Below are positions 13,301 to 23,358 of a stretch of DNA of 64,000 nucleotides, piece by piece. The position numbers and the translations under genes were made by a program. Within the stretch, counting starts at the first letter, position 1. Each line of letters opens with the position of its first letter. This DNA is from Ignelater luminosus. Taxonomy: Eukaryota; Arthropoda; Insecta; Coleoptera; Elateridae. Location of the stretch: NCBI GenBank assembly GCA_011009095.1, contig VTPC01090430.1, positions 1-64,000 on the forward strand, given 5' to 3'. The notes under the pieces are model-generated. The model had not been told where the DNA came from. It ran no database searches and saw nothing but the letters and a program-made list of their open reading frames with translations.

Positions 13301-15011
13301 AAAGTGCAATTGAAAATTCTGATAACAGAACTATGTCAATCTCTAAAAAAAACTTATTTTCCTAAAAGAATTAAAAAAGTTTTGAAAATCGATCAACAAA
13401 GAGCTGACTACCCAAAATGGTGACCAAAACTTTCAGTGATTTCTGTGAGAATTGTACTCGCCTTTTTTTTAGATCAAAATATCCCAGTCAAGATACCTTA
13501 AATCCGATTGCTAAAATTGGAGTGACCCAAATGTTGATCATTTGGGCTTAATTCTATTATTTGGTTTTATTACAGACTCTGAATTTAATTTATTTCTGTT
13601 TTTGGAACTCAATCCTGTAAGTAAAATTGAAAATTCCAGTTACAGACTTATACCAATTTCTAAAGAGAAACGTATTTTTCTGAAAGAATCCAAAAAAAGT
13701 CTTAAAAATCGAATATGGCTTTCCAAAGTAGCGGCCAAGATTTTTAAGGATTTCTGCACGCATTTTTCCGATGTCTGATTTCCAGATGAATATGCTTCAA
13801 CCAAGAAATCTTAAAATTTGGATTTCCTAGAAAAGATTGAGATTGTTCAAGACTTTTCAGTGAATTGGATTTAGCTTTTCTTTGGAAACCAGTATAGTAA
13901 TATAATAATAGAAATCAACGAAATTTTTGATAGTAAGTTTTATCTGGAAAGGTACAAATATAATTAAGAGCTGAAGAAGTTATAGATTGCAGATTTAGTT
14001 AGTTATCTTAGTTGACATGTAAATGATTTTGCAAGTCTCAAGTTTTGGCTTTTGTTTATGAAAGAAAATTCAGAACTGATAAATCTGGTTTCATGTTTAG
14101 GTTTTGGGGAAGGACGAAGTCTGACCGTGGGCTACTACCTCAAGTGGTGCAGGTTGCAGAAGTTATAAAGGGAGACAGAGACGAATCATTGAGCTCAGCA
14201 CTATACTAGGTACTAAACACAAAGGAAGTTTGTGTTGAATTTTCACATTTATTTCAAATTTTTCTTCCTTTCAGTGGGAAAGTGGAAAAACCCACAAGTT
14301 TACCTCAAGCAACAAAAACGCTAATCCAATCCAGTATTAAAAGGTCTTACGCTTTTCAAATCGGCAAATACAAAACGTCTTTTCTTTTCCAGAAAACAGA
14401 AAGAAGACATTTCAACATTCACATCCATAAAACAATATCGCGTTAATATCGTTAAATTGGAGTTTCGTAATGAAAAGCAAACAAGGTTCACAAACACGTT
14501 TTAATAGTTGTGAAAATAGAACAAAATTAACACTACGTAAAAATGTCTTAGAGAATTACCTGCGAAAAGTAGGAGTTTGGCACATTTATTTCTTCCCTGA
14601 AGTGCTGCCTTCATGAGGGGTGTAAAACCTAGATTATTCCGGGCATCAATTTCAATTCCCTTACACCGACTAAGAAGGACATTCAAACATTCTACTTGTC
14701 CTGGAAAAAGAAAATAATAGTTTTAGGTCAAGTTATATTGATTTGATGGATTATCTTTTATACATTTTTTTCCTTTTATTTTTCAAACCTTGTATTATAA
14801 GAGTTTACTTTGTACGATATTTTTAGATTAAAAATAAAAGAAGATAACAAACAATGTGAGGATTATAGCAATTGCATTTACCTGCTTGTGCAGCAAAATG
14901 TAAAGGTGTATTTCCTTCGTTGTCAGGACGATTCGGATCTAAACCAGGTAATTGTAAGATCTGGTCTAGTAATTCTACGGATCCATTAGAACCAATATAG
15001 CTTAAAGCAGT
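4003..15011 (-). CDS. Ankyrin-repeat protein, ANKRD33-like (four exons, 5' end missing)
   Basis: Four minus-strand exons join in frame: 15011-14882, 14700-14560, 9621-9397 and 4355-4003. All have GT-AG borders, the first visible exon starts on a codon boundary, and the three internal introns are all phase 1. Together they encode 282 residues and a stop. The first two exons hold ankyrin repeats (NEGNTPLHFAAQAG, then NNLGFTPLMKAALQGRNKCA). The third has a conserved-looking block (LRADQWARFCGRYVCADVIE). The last begins GLKSRLKKVFR and ends in KKKK. Repeat order, spacing and tail resemble the ANKRD33/33B group, but the subfamily is an inference. Such proteins act through protein contacts; no catalytic domain is seen. 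The first exon or exons are not found. Introns of about 5.0 and 4.9 kb carry tandem repeats and a dead mariner. Confidence 0.8.
4356..6830. other. Left part of a large ankyrin-gene intron
   Basis: AT-rich intronic DNA. Short open frames such as 5874-6092 have no recognisable domain and no splice context. Nothing else was identified. Confidence 0.5.
6831..7560. repeat. Degenerate tandem repeat, about 270-310 bp unit, intronic
   Basis: The block AATCAAGACTATAGTCTTAA (about 6850) recurs in near-identical form at about 7161 and in a decayed form at about 7425, each followed by an AATAAAA-containing stretch. Upstream copies begin with AGTCTAGTAACTGGCA-like words. Spacing between copies is about 311 and 267 bases. 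Within units, words such as ATCAAGAGTCAAGAACCAA also recur. The short ORF at 6838-7041 lies inside the repeat and is not considered a gene. Confidence 0.65.
7680..8150. repeat. Second degenerate repeat block rich in ACCAAGAC words, intronic
   Basis: Three related segments start near 7691, 7836 and 8043, each beginning with a TTTTAAAGTT/TTTAAAATCG word and followed by gAAACcAAGACcAAAactCTTGAtACC-like sequence with variations. The word ATCCATGATGTGCACCC at about 7812 reappears as ATTCATGATGAGCACCG at about 8003. The block continues the simple-repeat character of 6831-7560 and may be a more decayed part of the same field. Confidence 0.55.
8151..9396. other. Right part of the large ankyrin-gene intron
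   Basis: AT-rich sequence with short chance frames only. No coding, RNA or mobile-element signal was seen. Confidence 0.45.
9397..9621 (-). CDS. Ankyrin gene, third visible exon
   Basis: 225 bases between acceptor ATTTCCAG and donor GTGAGT. It encodes GANPTLRDSGRGLRADQWAR, then FCGRYVCADVIEKHARQRLL and a proline-rich end (VVPVPQIPQPQH). The first part ends the ankyrin region. The rest is a charged helix-like block of unknown function, presumably conserved in the subfamily. Confidence 0.82.
11328..12510 (+). mobile_element. Mariner element A (dead), inserted in the tandem array
   Basis: Inverted terminal repeats start CGAGGGTGGTTTGATA and match over about 39 bases with a few mismatches (left end from 11328, right end back from 12510). 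TA flanks the left end; the right flank reads TT, a probable mutation of the target duplication. The insertion splits one unit of the 300-360 bp array: other units read straight across the same point. The ends share the CGAGGG start with element B, so the two belong to related lineages. Confidence 0.88.
11494..12445 (+). pseudogene. Mariner transposase pseudogene (element A)
   Basis: The coding remnant starts at ATG 11494 and ends at TAA 12443-12445. The N-terminal DNA-binding part lost about 25 residues: MKPVEL runs almost directly into VYGES. Several stops and frameshifts follow, including TAG at 11785 and others between 11840 and 11960. Recognisable blocks are DEERPGRPKTATV, LRRFVTVDETWV (first catalytic Asp kept), PSAGKVMATVFWDSHGI, and YSPDLVPDDYFLF (third Asp kept). 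The second catalytic Asp is changed to Glu (FHHENMPAH for the usual HHDNAPAH). The protein cannot be active. Confidence 0.85.
14560..14700 (-). CDS. Ankyrin gene, second visible exon
   Basis: 141 bases, acceptor TTTTTCCAG, donor GTAATT. It completes one ankyrin repeat (GQVECLNVLLSRCKGIEIDA) and starts the next (NNLGFTPLMKAALQGR, then LLLFAG). The TPLMKAA form, in place of the usual TPLHLAA, is one reason for suggesting the ANKRD33 group. The intron to the previous exon is 181 bases. Confidence 0.82.
14882..15011 (-). CDS. Ankyrin gene, first visible exon
   Basis: 130 bases after an AG at 15013-15012, ending before GTAAAT at 14881. It reads TALSYIGSNGSVELLDQILQ, then an ankyrin repeat with the diagnostic GNTPLHFAAQAG. 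The exon starts in phase 0, so at least one more exon lies upstream (higher coordinates); none was recognised within the window. Confidence 0.82.
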
Positions 15012-17374
15012 CTGGAAAACAAAGATAAAAAATTTGTAAGCTAAAATGAAATTATGACATTTTTTTTAAGGTGTGACAGTCAGGTAACTTGCTCGTAGGT
15101 GTGTCCCCTTTTCATATCAATAATTACTCAGGTTCATCGTTTACCAAACATTTTAATTTTAGACCTTTATTATTAATTCTAATATATGGGTTCAACGCCT
15201 TTTCTACACAAATCACTTCCGATAAATCATTTACACATTATAAACAACACACACGCATAACATACATAAATATTAATTGACGTTTTTGGGTTTGTGTTAT
15301 TGAACTACAATAGAAATCATTAGTTCGTTGAATGCAAACCCTACAAATCACTATTAATTGTATAGTACGCGTTTGCTTTCGGTAATTTGATGTTCGGTGG
15401 TTTTCAATTATTGCTTTAATATGTAGCGTGTGTCATAACAAAAAGCGAAAGAAAATATGTCGAATAAAAAAAGATCGATATGGGGTGAAACGCTAGCAAA
15501 TAGAACTAACCTCTTATTATTATCGATAGGTAATTTAATGTAATGGCCAATTTTCGTAATGAGAGAATTATTATTAATAAGTTACTAATAATTTCAATTT
15601 ACAAAGAAAAATAACAATAAACAAATGTTTGTTTAAGTAAATTATGTATTGTTTTGTAATAATTGCAAAACCAACATAGTTTTTATGTAATTCCAATTAA
15701 TTTATCTGAATGATTGTTTGCTATGAATGCATTGACATGTAAAAAAGGGTATTAATTACACTAAGTAAATTAACTAATTGTACCTATTAAAGTGATAAAT
15801 TCTGTATGAGGTTTTTACTATTTTTGGTGCAAAAAATTTACTTATCGGTTTTTGATATTTTGATATTGCTATAATGTAAAGACAAATGAAGACAAGTTAA
15901 ACATAAGAAACAAGTCAGATTATAAAGTGATTTATTAAAACATAAAGAGATATAGAAAAGACAAGCAACTTTACTTTTACTTAGTAGCAACATTAACTAG
16001 AAAGCATCAATGCAATAAAAACCGTAAGTACCTATTACTTGAAATGCACCAAACTAGTCAGTTGGCGATCTTTTGCGGGTAAAAAGTTGGTTTTAGTTCG
16101 CAACCCCTCAGACATGTAGTTTCATTTACAATCACCCAGAATTCTCAACTACTTAATTTATAAAACTTACAATCATCCGTAAATAGTAGCAAGACCTGCA
16201 TTTATTGTATGTCTGCAAGTCGATAGGACAGTGAGGCCACTTTCTGTGAATTATATGCGATATACATTTAATGCTTGGTTGTCAAATCTGGACTCCCAAA
16301 TATTCCTGTTTAAGTTTCTATCAATTAAAACATTTTTATTAAAGTTTTGACGTTCTGCTGAGCAGTGATGTTGTGAGTGTATCTTCAGTGAATTTCGTAA
16401 GGAACGGTTTTAATTTTTTTTGACTGATCACTATTGGCTTTGCTAACTTCTTTACAAAGATTTTCATGCCCGTTGTGTGTGTATAAACATCAGAAATCAT
16501 AACAATTATTAGCAATTTTCTCTTGTATATCTAGTTTCAGGGCATATTATTCTGTTTCAGCATCTTTTATTTCTTGCCATTCTGGCCGTTTAGTAATAAT
16601 GAAACTTGATGAGCAGACAGGCATACAAACAGCGTTGGTGTGGTTGTTGGATTTTGGTATTCCATACTTTTCTATCTATGGGGTAAGACAGATAGACGTG
16701 GTGATGAACAGGTAGGCGTGCCAAAATCTGTGTTCATGGTGATAGACAGTTAGTACGTGTACGATGTGTTGTTGTTGGCAGTCGTAGATTGTTGTTGTTG
16801 GCAGTCGTAGATAGTATTGGTGCCCGTAGTGTTAAAGTTCTAAATAGTACGGCAACGGAGGTAATACATTATGGTTAGATATGTATTGACTGTTAAAGGC
16901 GATTATAGCAATTGACGGAGAAGAAAACTCGTTGTTGCTTGTATTATATGATTGATAGCAATAAAAGTTCTTTTAGAACTCAACTTCCATGCGCACTCGT
17001 TGTGGGGGAGAGTTAGGTAGCGGGTGGTAGCAGCAAATGGTATCACTAGTCGAGGCCGCGATCCCAATAACAACGCGTTCCGTATATGCTTCAAAAAGAG
17101 AATAGCCCTCTTTAGGCCAGAAACGGTGGGACGGTGGACCTCTAAAGACCAGGGGACTGATACACCCAGAGGGGTAAGTTTGGTTCCATTAGCAGATGGG
17201 TGCAATGATGTTGTGAAGAGCTAGTAAAGACTGCCCACAAAAAAAGTAACTTTCCATGCTTATTAAAGCTGTAAAGCAACTGACTATCAACTGTCATTTT
17301 GATAGCCTAATTTAGCTATAGTGAAAAGTTATTGAAACTGCGTTAGAGTTATTATTTCAATTCCTAATAAAAAA
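15012..17374. other. Non-coding stretch upstream of the visible ankyrin exons
   Basis: Mostly AT-rich. A more GC- and CpG-rich patch runs from about 16960 to 17225 and includes a donor-like GTAAGT at 17176; it could be an unrecognised exon or an element remnant, but no domain is visible in either strand. A perfect 23-bp tandem duplication lies at 16767-16812. No ankyrin exon was recognised. Confidence 0.45.
16767..16812. repeat. Perfect 23-bp tandem duplication
   Basis: The 23-base unit begins TGTTGTTGTTGGCAGTCGTA and occurs twice without spacing, at 16767-16789 and 16790-16812, with no mismatch. That implies a recent local duplication in otherwise unremarkable DNA. Confidence 0.9.
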
Positions 17375-18241
17375 ATGTTATCCAAACCAAAACAGGAATA
17401 CGTCACCGTCTCAGCTTTCAAAAAAGTTAAAGATCTCTAAATCAACCACTCAAAGAGTACTTGAGAACTACAAGAAATCTCTCTCAATGGAAAGGTAAAT
17501 AGGAATCAGTCAGAAAAATGGGACCTGTTGAAGAAAAACTAGCAAAGATGGTGATAACCATGTTTTACAGAAATCCAAACCTTTCTGTGCTGGATGTGGC
17601 AGATAAATGTGAAGTTTCAAAATCGTATGTCCAGATAGTAAAGAAAATCGCCGGACTGCTTTCGTACCAGGTCATTACTGTTCCAAATAGGAACGATAAA
17701 AAAAGTTGTGCGAAGATTTCCTGACAAAAACGAATTGCATCATTATAAATGATAAAAGTTATGTAAAAGCAGACTTTAAGCAACTTCCAGGGCAGGAATT
17801 CTATGTAGCCCAGAAGCGTGTCAACATTGCTGCTAAATTTAAGACAGATTCTCCACGAAATTTTTTGTGTGACAGTCAATTTGCTTATGTGGCCAGAAAA
17901 GTAAAGCATTTTTTACAAAAGAAACTATAAACCAAAATATTTACATCGAAGGATGCTTAGAAAAGCGATTAAAACCTTTAATTACCGAACAGAAAACATT
18001 GGTGTTATTTTGGCTATAAAAAAACAATCAAAGCAACATCAACTCTCCAAACTGTCCAGAAAAATATTGGGCTATAATCAAACTCGAATTAAGGAAGACT
18101 AAGGGAGCCGCACCTGACTTGAAAGGGTTCACAAATAAGTCGAACGTTGTTACCAAAACTGTGGAGGAAGATGATGTACTATTGTTAATTTCAGGCATCA
18201 AGAAGAAAGTGAGTACTTTTTTTTATAAACCAAATGAATGA
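17375..18241 (+). pseudogene. Tc1/mariner-superfamily transposase pseudogene
   Basis: Blocks from all three frames line up in order: MLSKPKQEYVTVSAF at the start, LSVLDVADKCEVSKSYVQ (helix-turn-helix), VPNRND, LTKTNCIIINDKSYVKADF, KQLPGQEFY, INQNIYIEGCLEKRL, LVLFW, NCPEKYWAIIKLELRKTKGA and ISGIKKKVSTFF to the TGA at 18239. This order matches a widespread insect Tc1/mariner-type transposase with the LPGQ-FY and NCPE-KYWAI signatures. The first catalytic box reads NDKSY where DDETY is expected, and the segment after LVLFW that should carry the second Asp is deleted. At least three frameshifts are needed. Clear terminal repeats were not found. Confidence 0.75.
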
Positions 18242-21200
18242 TATTTTAGTTTATATTTAAGAATTAAGTTAAAAGTTTCGATACATAAAAAAATAAAATT
18301 AATTAAGTTCTATGTTATCAATACCAACTGTAATTGAAGACCACTGTATGTGCTGGAATGGATGGGCTCTTTTTATTTATTTTTCTGTTTTAATCTCTTG
18401 CATGCCCAAGGCTGCCAATTGGAAAGACCGGAAATCAGACACGCTAACTTAAATTCAAAACTTCATATTTTTATTTAAAAAGCTGCAACATGATATAATC
18501 AACTCTTGTAAAATGAGATAAGTGTATTTCTGGCTGTAAATTCAAGCGCATTAGCACATACTTTAGTGACAGGTAGATCAGGGTAATGATCGTAGTCTTA
18601 AAGAGCTTTTGAATTTGCAGTCCCTTAAAAAAACTAAAGAAATAATTAATTTGATATACCTAGGAAGTAGGAAAGCCATAGATTGTTAAAATAATTATTG
18701 TAATAGAAATATCGAAAAATAAAATGGGGTCGATCTTAACTATTTTGCGTAAGTAATAAAGATAAAAATCAAGAGGTGTTTTGGAGACGTTCTTTCATGT
18801 CTTCTAGAAATGCCAATAACTAAAGTAAGAAGAATATGTCTTCATGGAATAAATGACTGTAATCATGATTATCTTAGAGACTGGTACAAGCCATTCCAAT
18901 GTGGGTTTTAGCAGGGCTTGGAAAAGATATCTGTGATATCGTTATCGATCCGGACTAAACCACATTTCCTGCTCTTTCGTGTTATAATGATTGTGGAAGT
19001 GTTAGTAAGTGGGCAATCACGAATGGCTAAAAGGTAGTCAACCTGAACAGCGAGAAGATTTGTTTCTCTATAATCTTTTTTAAGAAGTGTCTATAAAGTG
19101 GTTTGGAACTAGTCGCAGATGCAGATCCATCGAGTTTTCTGATATCTCTCCTTTGCTTCAATTAATTGATATTCTAATGGACTGCAGTCTGATTATGTCA
19201 AATATTTGTCTGTTGTTTCTTTAGTATACTGAAGTCTTTTTTTTATTTAGTACTTCTCTCTATGCATCCTACACTTATAAATTTATAACGCTGATACAAT
19301 CGAAGATAGCAATAAGATTCCTTGACAATGCGCAAACGAAAAGTGACGCACGTAACATATGGTTAAATTACAAGGCCTTGGGCAAATTTCCATATTACAG
19401 TACTTTATTACAAAGCTACTCAGTCTAATACATGAACTTACCAGATAACTTTATACAAAAATTAATCTTGTAAATTTTGCCAAAGATAAAGATTAAAGGG
19501 CACGTTATTTGTGTAAATTGAATTATTTTGTTTGTTCAGTCCCTACACTTATTCAATTTTGCTATTTCATTAAATAAAATAATGATTGAGTAATTAAGTT
19601 CTTCTATTCCAAATTTGGATTGAGTCCAAAAGCAGCTTATTTACGTGTATTGTCAGCTGATTTACTAGAATTTATTATTTTGAAAATAAATAATAATGAG
19701 TAAAGAAAAGTATATTTAATGGAAAATAAACTTTAAGAAAAACAAATTATCAATATAACAGATTTTTCAATACGTAAATTAATTTCACCTCCTTAATCAC
19801 GACCAAGGCCGCCAACTGAGTGGTCGGGTATAATTTGTTTTAAATTACATTAATTCATTTTGGGTGCAACTTATCTTTATCAGCTACAAAGTAATAGTAC
19901 TACGAGTTGCCATTTAAAATCTTGTTTTTGTTATTTATTCATTTATTTATTTCGAAAGACATTGCAGTATATATTTGCTTGTCTAGTTACTCTGAAAATC
20001 ACTTTGTTTTATTGCATTATACAGAGATAACAAAAATTGCAATTAAAAGAATTTAAACATTGTAACTAATTCTTTGTTTTGTATAAAACGTAGTAATTTT
20101 GATTTGCTTTGTACTTTTGAATTTGTAATTTCAGGAAACATAACGAAATACATCTATAAAATACCACGCAGCATGTACAAGTGTTATTTCAGGAAAACCC
20201 ATTCAACACACAATTAATTATGCACGCTTTCTAATCAAACCGTAACATTTTGGCACAACAAAGTAAATTCTTCATTTATTTTTTATTGTTTACACATTTC
20301 CTATCAAAACTAACAAGTCTTAAATGTTTATTAATAAAAAATTATTAGATCGTAAGTAGATTGAAATTCCAATAAAAGCTTCAATGACTTTAATTGAGTG
20401 CATCCTGATTTTCATTATTATTAATTATAAGGGAGAATTACTCTCTCGCCAATTTGACCTTGGGATGTATAAATTTTATTTCAGTTAAAGGTCGAGGATC
20501 GCAATTTATAGAGCAATCTGTCTTTTGTTAACCTCAATCCTCAATTAGAGATAGATTTAGGATGTTACTGGGATTCATCTGTCCACTCTATCTAGAATTC
20601 AGTCTGACTGGGTACATTTCCTATAGCAATGCATTTTGTAATAGCTCGATTTTGGTTAATATTCATGCAACTCGCTAGCTTTCCTTTTTCACTATCCCTC
20701 TCCTCCTTTCTCTTAACAAACCACGAGAAAATCTGTAAATACATGCCGCTGATGTTTGACGTTTCTCGCGGAAATACATAAATATTTAGTTGGGAACGTT
20801 AAATAATGTGTGACCTTTAGAAACGCGCTTGCTTTTAGATAAAATTGAATGGATGAATGAAAAATGAATTAATGGATTATAAATGGATATATTTAAGTAA
20901 AAAATGAATATAGGACACTTTTCATTATGGTATTATCTATAACTGGATTCGCTTCGGTAATATTTAGCGAAGGTCTTTTTTAAGCAAAAACTTTTTTTAG
21001 GAATTTCAGTTCTTTTCAGTAATAAATTGTATGGAGAAAAGTTTTGGGAAATCTGACATAACAGTATAATACTCAAACCCAACTCAAACCTTTGAAAGGG
21101 GCGAACTAAAAGAACTATTAGACCGGTTTCACAAGAGCGCAGCAACGGAAACAATTTGGTGTCTAGAAACACTGAGTACAGTTTGCATATATCGCAGTCA

Positions 21201-21835
21201 AATAATTATAATGCAGTTGTTTGTTAAACACTCTTCAATACCAAACTTAGTTTCAAGAAGCTGAAAATACTATAAAGGTTTGGGAAGGATATCGAATCTA
21301 TTCCCAGATCTGAAATCAAATCCTTACGTCAATCAATAGACAAACCCCAAACCTGCTGGACCTTTTGTCGAGACGTACTCTCCAAATAATCTTGTCTTCC
21401 TAAATGCCCATTTTGCTCGGATTCCTTATGTTAAGGCATACTCCAACCAATTTTGTTTGTGGGTTTAGTTTTAGTTTTAATAACGAAAAAATTGATTGCA
21501 GTATTCACCTAAGATCAACTTTTTGATGTTGATCTGATTTTTATTAGAAATCTCTTCTCGAATTTACTTAATTATATTAAAATCAATTTGGGAATGTTTT
21601 CCACTCTTTCGTTTATCCATTAAGTGCCCTTTTTCTGCTTTAGCCATAGAGTGCTCAAGTAATGGCTGTAAATACCACCTACTTCTCAATTCTTAGGAAC
21701 TTCATTCTCAATAAAGGTAGTGCCAACAGTACTGTCTACTATTAAAACTTGTGTATGTATTTAGGTCTTCTGAAAGCAACTGACCTGTTAAAGGATGCAG
21801 CTCTAGCCGTGTTGATATTTAATGATCTTAGGATG
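18242..21835. other. AT-rich intergenic DNA with at most one decayed RT scrap
   Basis: No gene is recognised. A weak reverse-transcriptase-like segment at 18860-19340 is listed separately. The remainder holds only short chance frames, such as the hydrophobic minus-strand frame at 20933-21172. Confidence 0.45.
18860..19340 (+). pseudogene. Possible LINE reverse-transcriptase C-terminal remnant
   Basis: In one frame near 18980-19085 the sequence reads CGSVSKWAITNG, then VNLNSEKICFSI, resembling the segment after the catalytic Asp pair in non-LTR RTs (usually a W-x3-NG-x2-LN-x-K pattern). About 200 bases on, LYASYTYKFITLIQSKIAIRFL resembles the conserved stretch often beginning YAS-W-P followed by LE-VQ--R. 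Order and spacing fit a LINE, but the match is weak and no catalytic motif is visible. Confidence 0.33.
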
Positions 21836-22065
21836 TGTTATGATTTAACTTGTATTATTGCGTATTCCTACGTTCGGACCGAAGTTTCGATTCTCCCGCC
21901 AGTTTGCGACCGCAACATCACCTTGGTAACGGTGGCGCTAAGATCGGACTTCTGGTCGCGACGAGGAACACAGTGTGTGTATTGTTGATTGTCGATACGT
22001 ATGTTGTGCGTTCGTTGTTGGTCTGTCGCATTGGACAACCATAAAAATATTTAGTAGCACACATA

Positions 22066-23358
22066 CGAGGGCGGTTCAATAAGTACCCGTGTTAGAAATG
22101 AAGACACAACTTTTTTCAAAATTTTTTTTTTATTTTTCAACATAGTCTCCTTTTAGAAATATACACTTCTCCCAACGTTCCTGCCATTTTTTTAACCCCT
22201 CCAAAAAATAGGATTTGTCGAACTCTCCAAAATACGCCTCTATCTCGGCGATGATTTCCTCGTTTGAGCTAAATTTTTTTCCCGCGAGCCATTTCTTCAT
22301 GTTAGGAAACAAGAAAAAGTCGCAGGGAGCCAGATCGGGTGAATACGGGGGGTGCGACAGCAATTCATAACGCGATTCATGCAGTTTGGCGGCGACAACT
22401 CCGGATGAATGTGCTGGTGCGTTATCGTGGTGAAACAGCAGCTTCTTTTTCGCCAAATGCGGCCGTGTCTCCTTCAATTTTTTGTCGAAGCTGTCTAATA
22501 ACTCACTGTAGTATTGTCCAGTGATCGTTCTTCCTTTTTCTAAAAAATCCATGAGGATGACGCCGTTCGCATCCCAAAAAATCGTCGCCATGACCTTTCC
22601 GGCCGATGGAACCATCTTCGCCTTCTTTGGAGCAGATTCACTGGGAGAAATCCATTGTTTTGATTGTTGCTTAGTTTCTGGTGTGTAATAATGAATCCAG
22701 GTTTCATCAACGGTGACAACTCGACGCAAAAACTCCTTCGGATTTCGCTTAAATTGCTCCAAACACTGCTTCGAAGTTAACAGCCGCATCCGCTTGTTGT
22801 CCACCGTTAGCAATCGCGGCACCCATCGCGCCGACAATTTTTTCATCGCCAACTTATCATGTAAAATATTAATTGCCGTTCCGGTCGACACACCTACGGC
22901 CTCTGCTACTTCATGCACTTTCGTTCGTCGATCAGCGAGAATCATGTCGTGGACTTTTTGAATGATTTCCTCGGTAACCACGTCTGGCGAGCGTCCTGGT
23001 CGCTCCTCATCAAAAACGGATGTTCGCCCACGTTTAAATTCGTTGAACCAATATCTAACTGTGATCATAGATGGCGAAGTGTCCCCATAAACAGCATCCA
23101 ACTTTGCTTTTATCTCCTCGCATTTTTTCCCATCCAAAAACAGAAAGCGAATTACCGAACGATACTGCTCTTTTTCCATCTTAGCTAAAATTACGAAACA
23201 CGTCTTACTCAAATAGCTGTCAAATCCAAACTAACCTATCAATCAGTCTGCAATTTGTTATACCGTCGTTTGATAGATGGCAGCACACGATGATAACACC
23301 AACATCCCTCAGGAACGCTTTCTGCCGTCAAACACGGGTACTTACTGAACCGCCCTCG
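22066..23358 (-). mobile_element. Mariner element B (1293 bp, intact)
   Basis: Inverted terminal repeats of 28 bases begin CGAGGGCGGTTCA and differ at a single position (A or G at base 14). TA dinucleotides flank both ends (22064-22065 and 23359-23360). Length, target and a single central transposase ORF are standard for mariner. It sits inside the solo LTR at 21836-23417. Near-perfect ends plus an undamaged ORF point to a young insertion. Confidence 0.95.
22130..23179 (-). CDS. Mariner transposase, intact, 349 aa (element B)
   Basis: The longest complete ORF in the window. The frame opens at an ATG at 23212, but I prefer the ATG 11 codons in (23179, MEKEQYRS) because mariner transposases begin this way and average about 345 residues. 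The N-terminal two thirds carries the helix-turn-helix DNA-binding domain (YGDTSPSMITVRYWFNEFKR, then DEERPGRSPD) and the linker WVPRLLT in place of WVPHEL. The catalytic triad is complete: Asp158 in VDETWIHYY, Asp252 in HHDNAPAHSS and Asp287 in YSPDLAPCDFFLF, with exactly 34 residues between the last two (DD34D). The protein would cut and paste DNA between its own terminal repeats at TA sites in the nucleus. No stop or frameshift is present. Whether it is expressed cannot be told. Confidence 0.95.
   Translation of the reverse strand: MEKEQYRSVIRFLFLDGKKCEEIKAKLDAVYGDTSPSMITVRYWFNEFKRGRTSVFDEERPGRSPDVVTEEIIQKVHDMILADRRTKVHEVAEAVGVSTGTAINILHDKLAMKKLSARWVPRLLTVDNKRMRLLTSKQCLEQFKRNPKEFLRRVVTVDETWIHYYTPETKQQSKQWISPSESAPKKAKMVPSAGKVMATIFWDANGVILMDFLEKGRTITGQYYSELLDSFDKKLKETRPHLAKKKLLFHHDNAPAHSSGVVAAKLHESRYELLSHPPYSPDLAPCDFFLFPNMKKWLAGKKFSSNEEIIAEIEAYFGEFDKSYFLEGLKKWQERWEKCIFLKGDYVEK

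Larger units (their letters stand above)
10600..13850. repeat. Tandem array of about six 300-360 bp units, intronic
   Basis: Six degenerate units follow one another. Each has in order: a GATCATTTGGGCTAAATTCTATTTG-like word, GGACTCAATTT, a CCATAAGAGTG word, GATTACAGAACTATG, AATCTCTGAAAA-AACTTATTTT, a GACCAACAAA word, and a GGATGAATAAATCTCAACCAAG-like end. Anchors lie near 10761, 11119, (mariner) 12661, about 12990, 13294 and 13650. Unit lengths are roughly 358, 359, 300, 345 and 315 once the 1.18-kb mariner is removed. The array fills the ankyrin-gene intron between the exons at 9397-9621 and 14560-14700. Units differ by many substitutions and indels, so the array is old. Confidence 0.8.

Noticed and set aside
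16903-17224. Overlapping frames of about 100 and 66 codons in a GC-richer patch, with a GTAAGT at 17176
   Set aside because: No recognisable domain on either strand, no clear acceptor and no ankyrin signature. Kept only as a note in the flanking region.
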